The translations under genes and the position numbers were made by a program. DNA of 47,646 bases from Acanthaster planci (lineage: Eukaryota; Echinodermata; Asteroidea; Valvatida; Acanthasteridae), in assembly GCF_001949145.1 (NCBI RefSeq), contig NW_019091581.1, positions 196,741 through 244,386 on the forward strand, written 5' to 3'. Below, piece by piece: positions 47,536-47,646 of the stretch. The notes below the pieces were generated by a model. That model made no database searches and was not told where the DNA came from. It saw only the letters and a list, made by a program, of their open reading frames with translations. Position 1 is the stretch's first letter; each line of letters starts with the position of its first letter.

Positions 47536-47646
47536 CTTGTTGCCGGAGGAACTCGATATGTTTCATATAAAGTTACGGTTGAATTAAGGAGAGGTCACGA
47601 TGAGGTCAAGATGAATATTTAAAAAAATTAAATATTTGTGAAACCG

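Noticed and set aside
1-47646. CRISPR arrays, prokaryotic operons or phage modules
   Set aside because: The window is plainly eukaryotic, with GT-AG introns and animal protein families; the tandem repeats lack spacer structure.

Overview
This is a eukaryotic genomic window: AT-leaning, intron-rich, with GT-AG introns, long non-coding stretches, many small transposon relics and one assembly gap of 561 N. It looks like an invertebrate deuterostome. The best single clue is a palindromic mini-transposon at about 18101-18348, whose ends resemble, from memory, a repeat common in sea-star genomes. I therefore lean towards an echinoderm, probably an asteroid, without proof. Two protein-coding genes can be read with confidence, both on the + strand.

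Region 1 (178-22194) is the bulk of a HELZ2-like gene. The window opens inside an intron, so the N-terminus (zinc fingers in the family) is missing. I can chain 22 coding exons whose phases fit throughout. They total 8253 nt, which is 2750 residues plus a stop. The order is a HELZ/MOV10-type upstream domain, SF1 helicase 1, an acidic linker with an 18-residue tandem repeat, an RNase II/R (RNB) exonuclease module in one 4136-nt exon with all four catalytic aspartates, then SF1 helicase 2. The intron after the giant exon has a GC donor, and reading through it meets an early stop. The last introns of the two helicases lie at the same codon and phase.

Region 2 (22195 to about 28000) is the 3' UTR and intergenic DNA. 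It contains a gap set in a 30-bp minisatellite (25189-25749), a palindromic element (25970-26103) and two tandem copies of a foldback element (26106-27414).

Region 3 (about 28000-41013) is a complete SEC14L2-like gene: an untranslated leader, then 11 coding exons giving 395 residues with CRAL-TRIO and GOLD domains. Its introns hold an 18-bp minisatellite, a long hairpin and a hAT-like MITE with a near-perfect 8-bp target duplication.

Region 4 (41014-47646) is 3' UTR and intergenic DNA, with an 83-bp tandem duplication, a pair of direct repeats of about 90 bp and a tRNA-derived SINE-like element. No further gene is supported.

The two genes have no obvious joint function: the first is an RNA helicase/exoribonuclease and the second a cytosolic lipid-binding protein. 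They look like chance neighbours in the same orientation.
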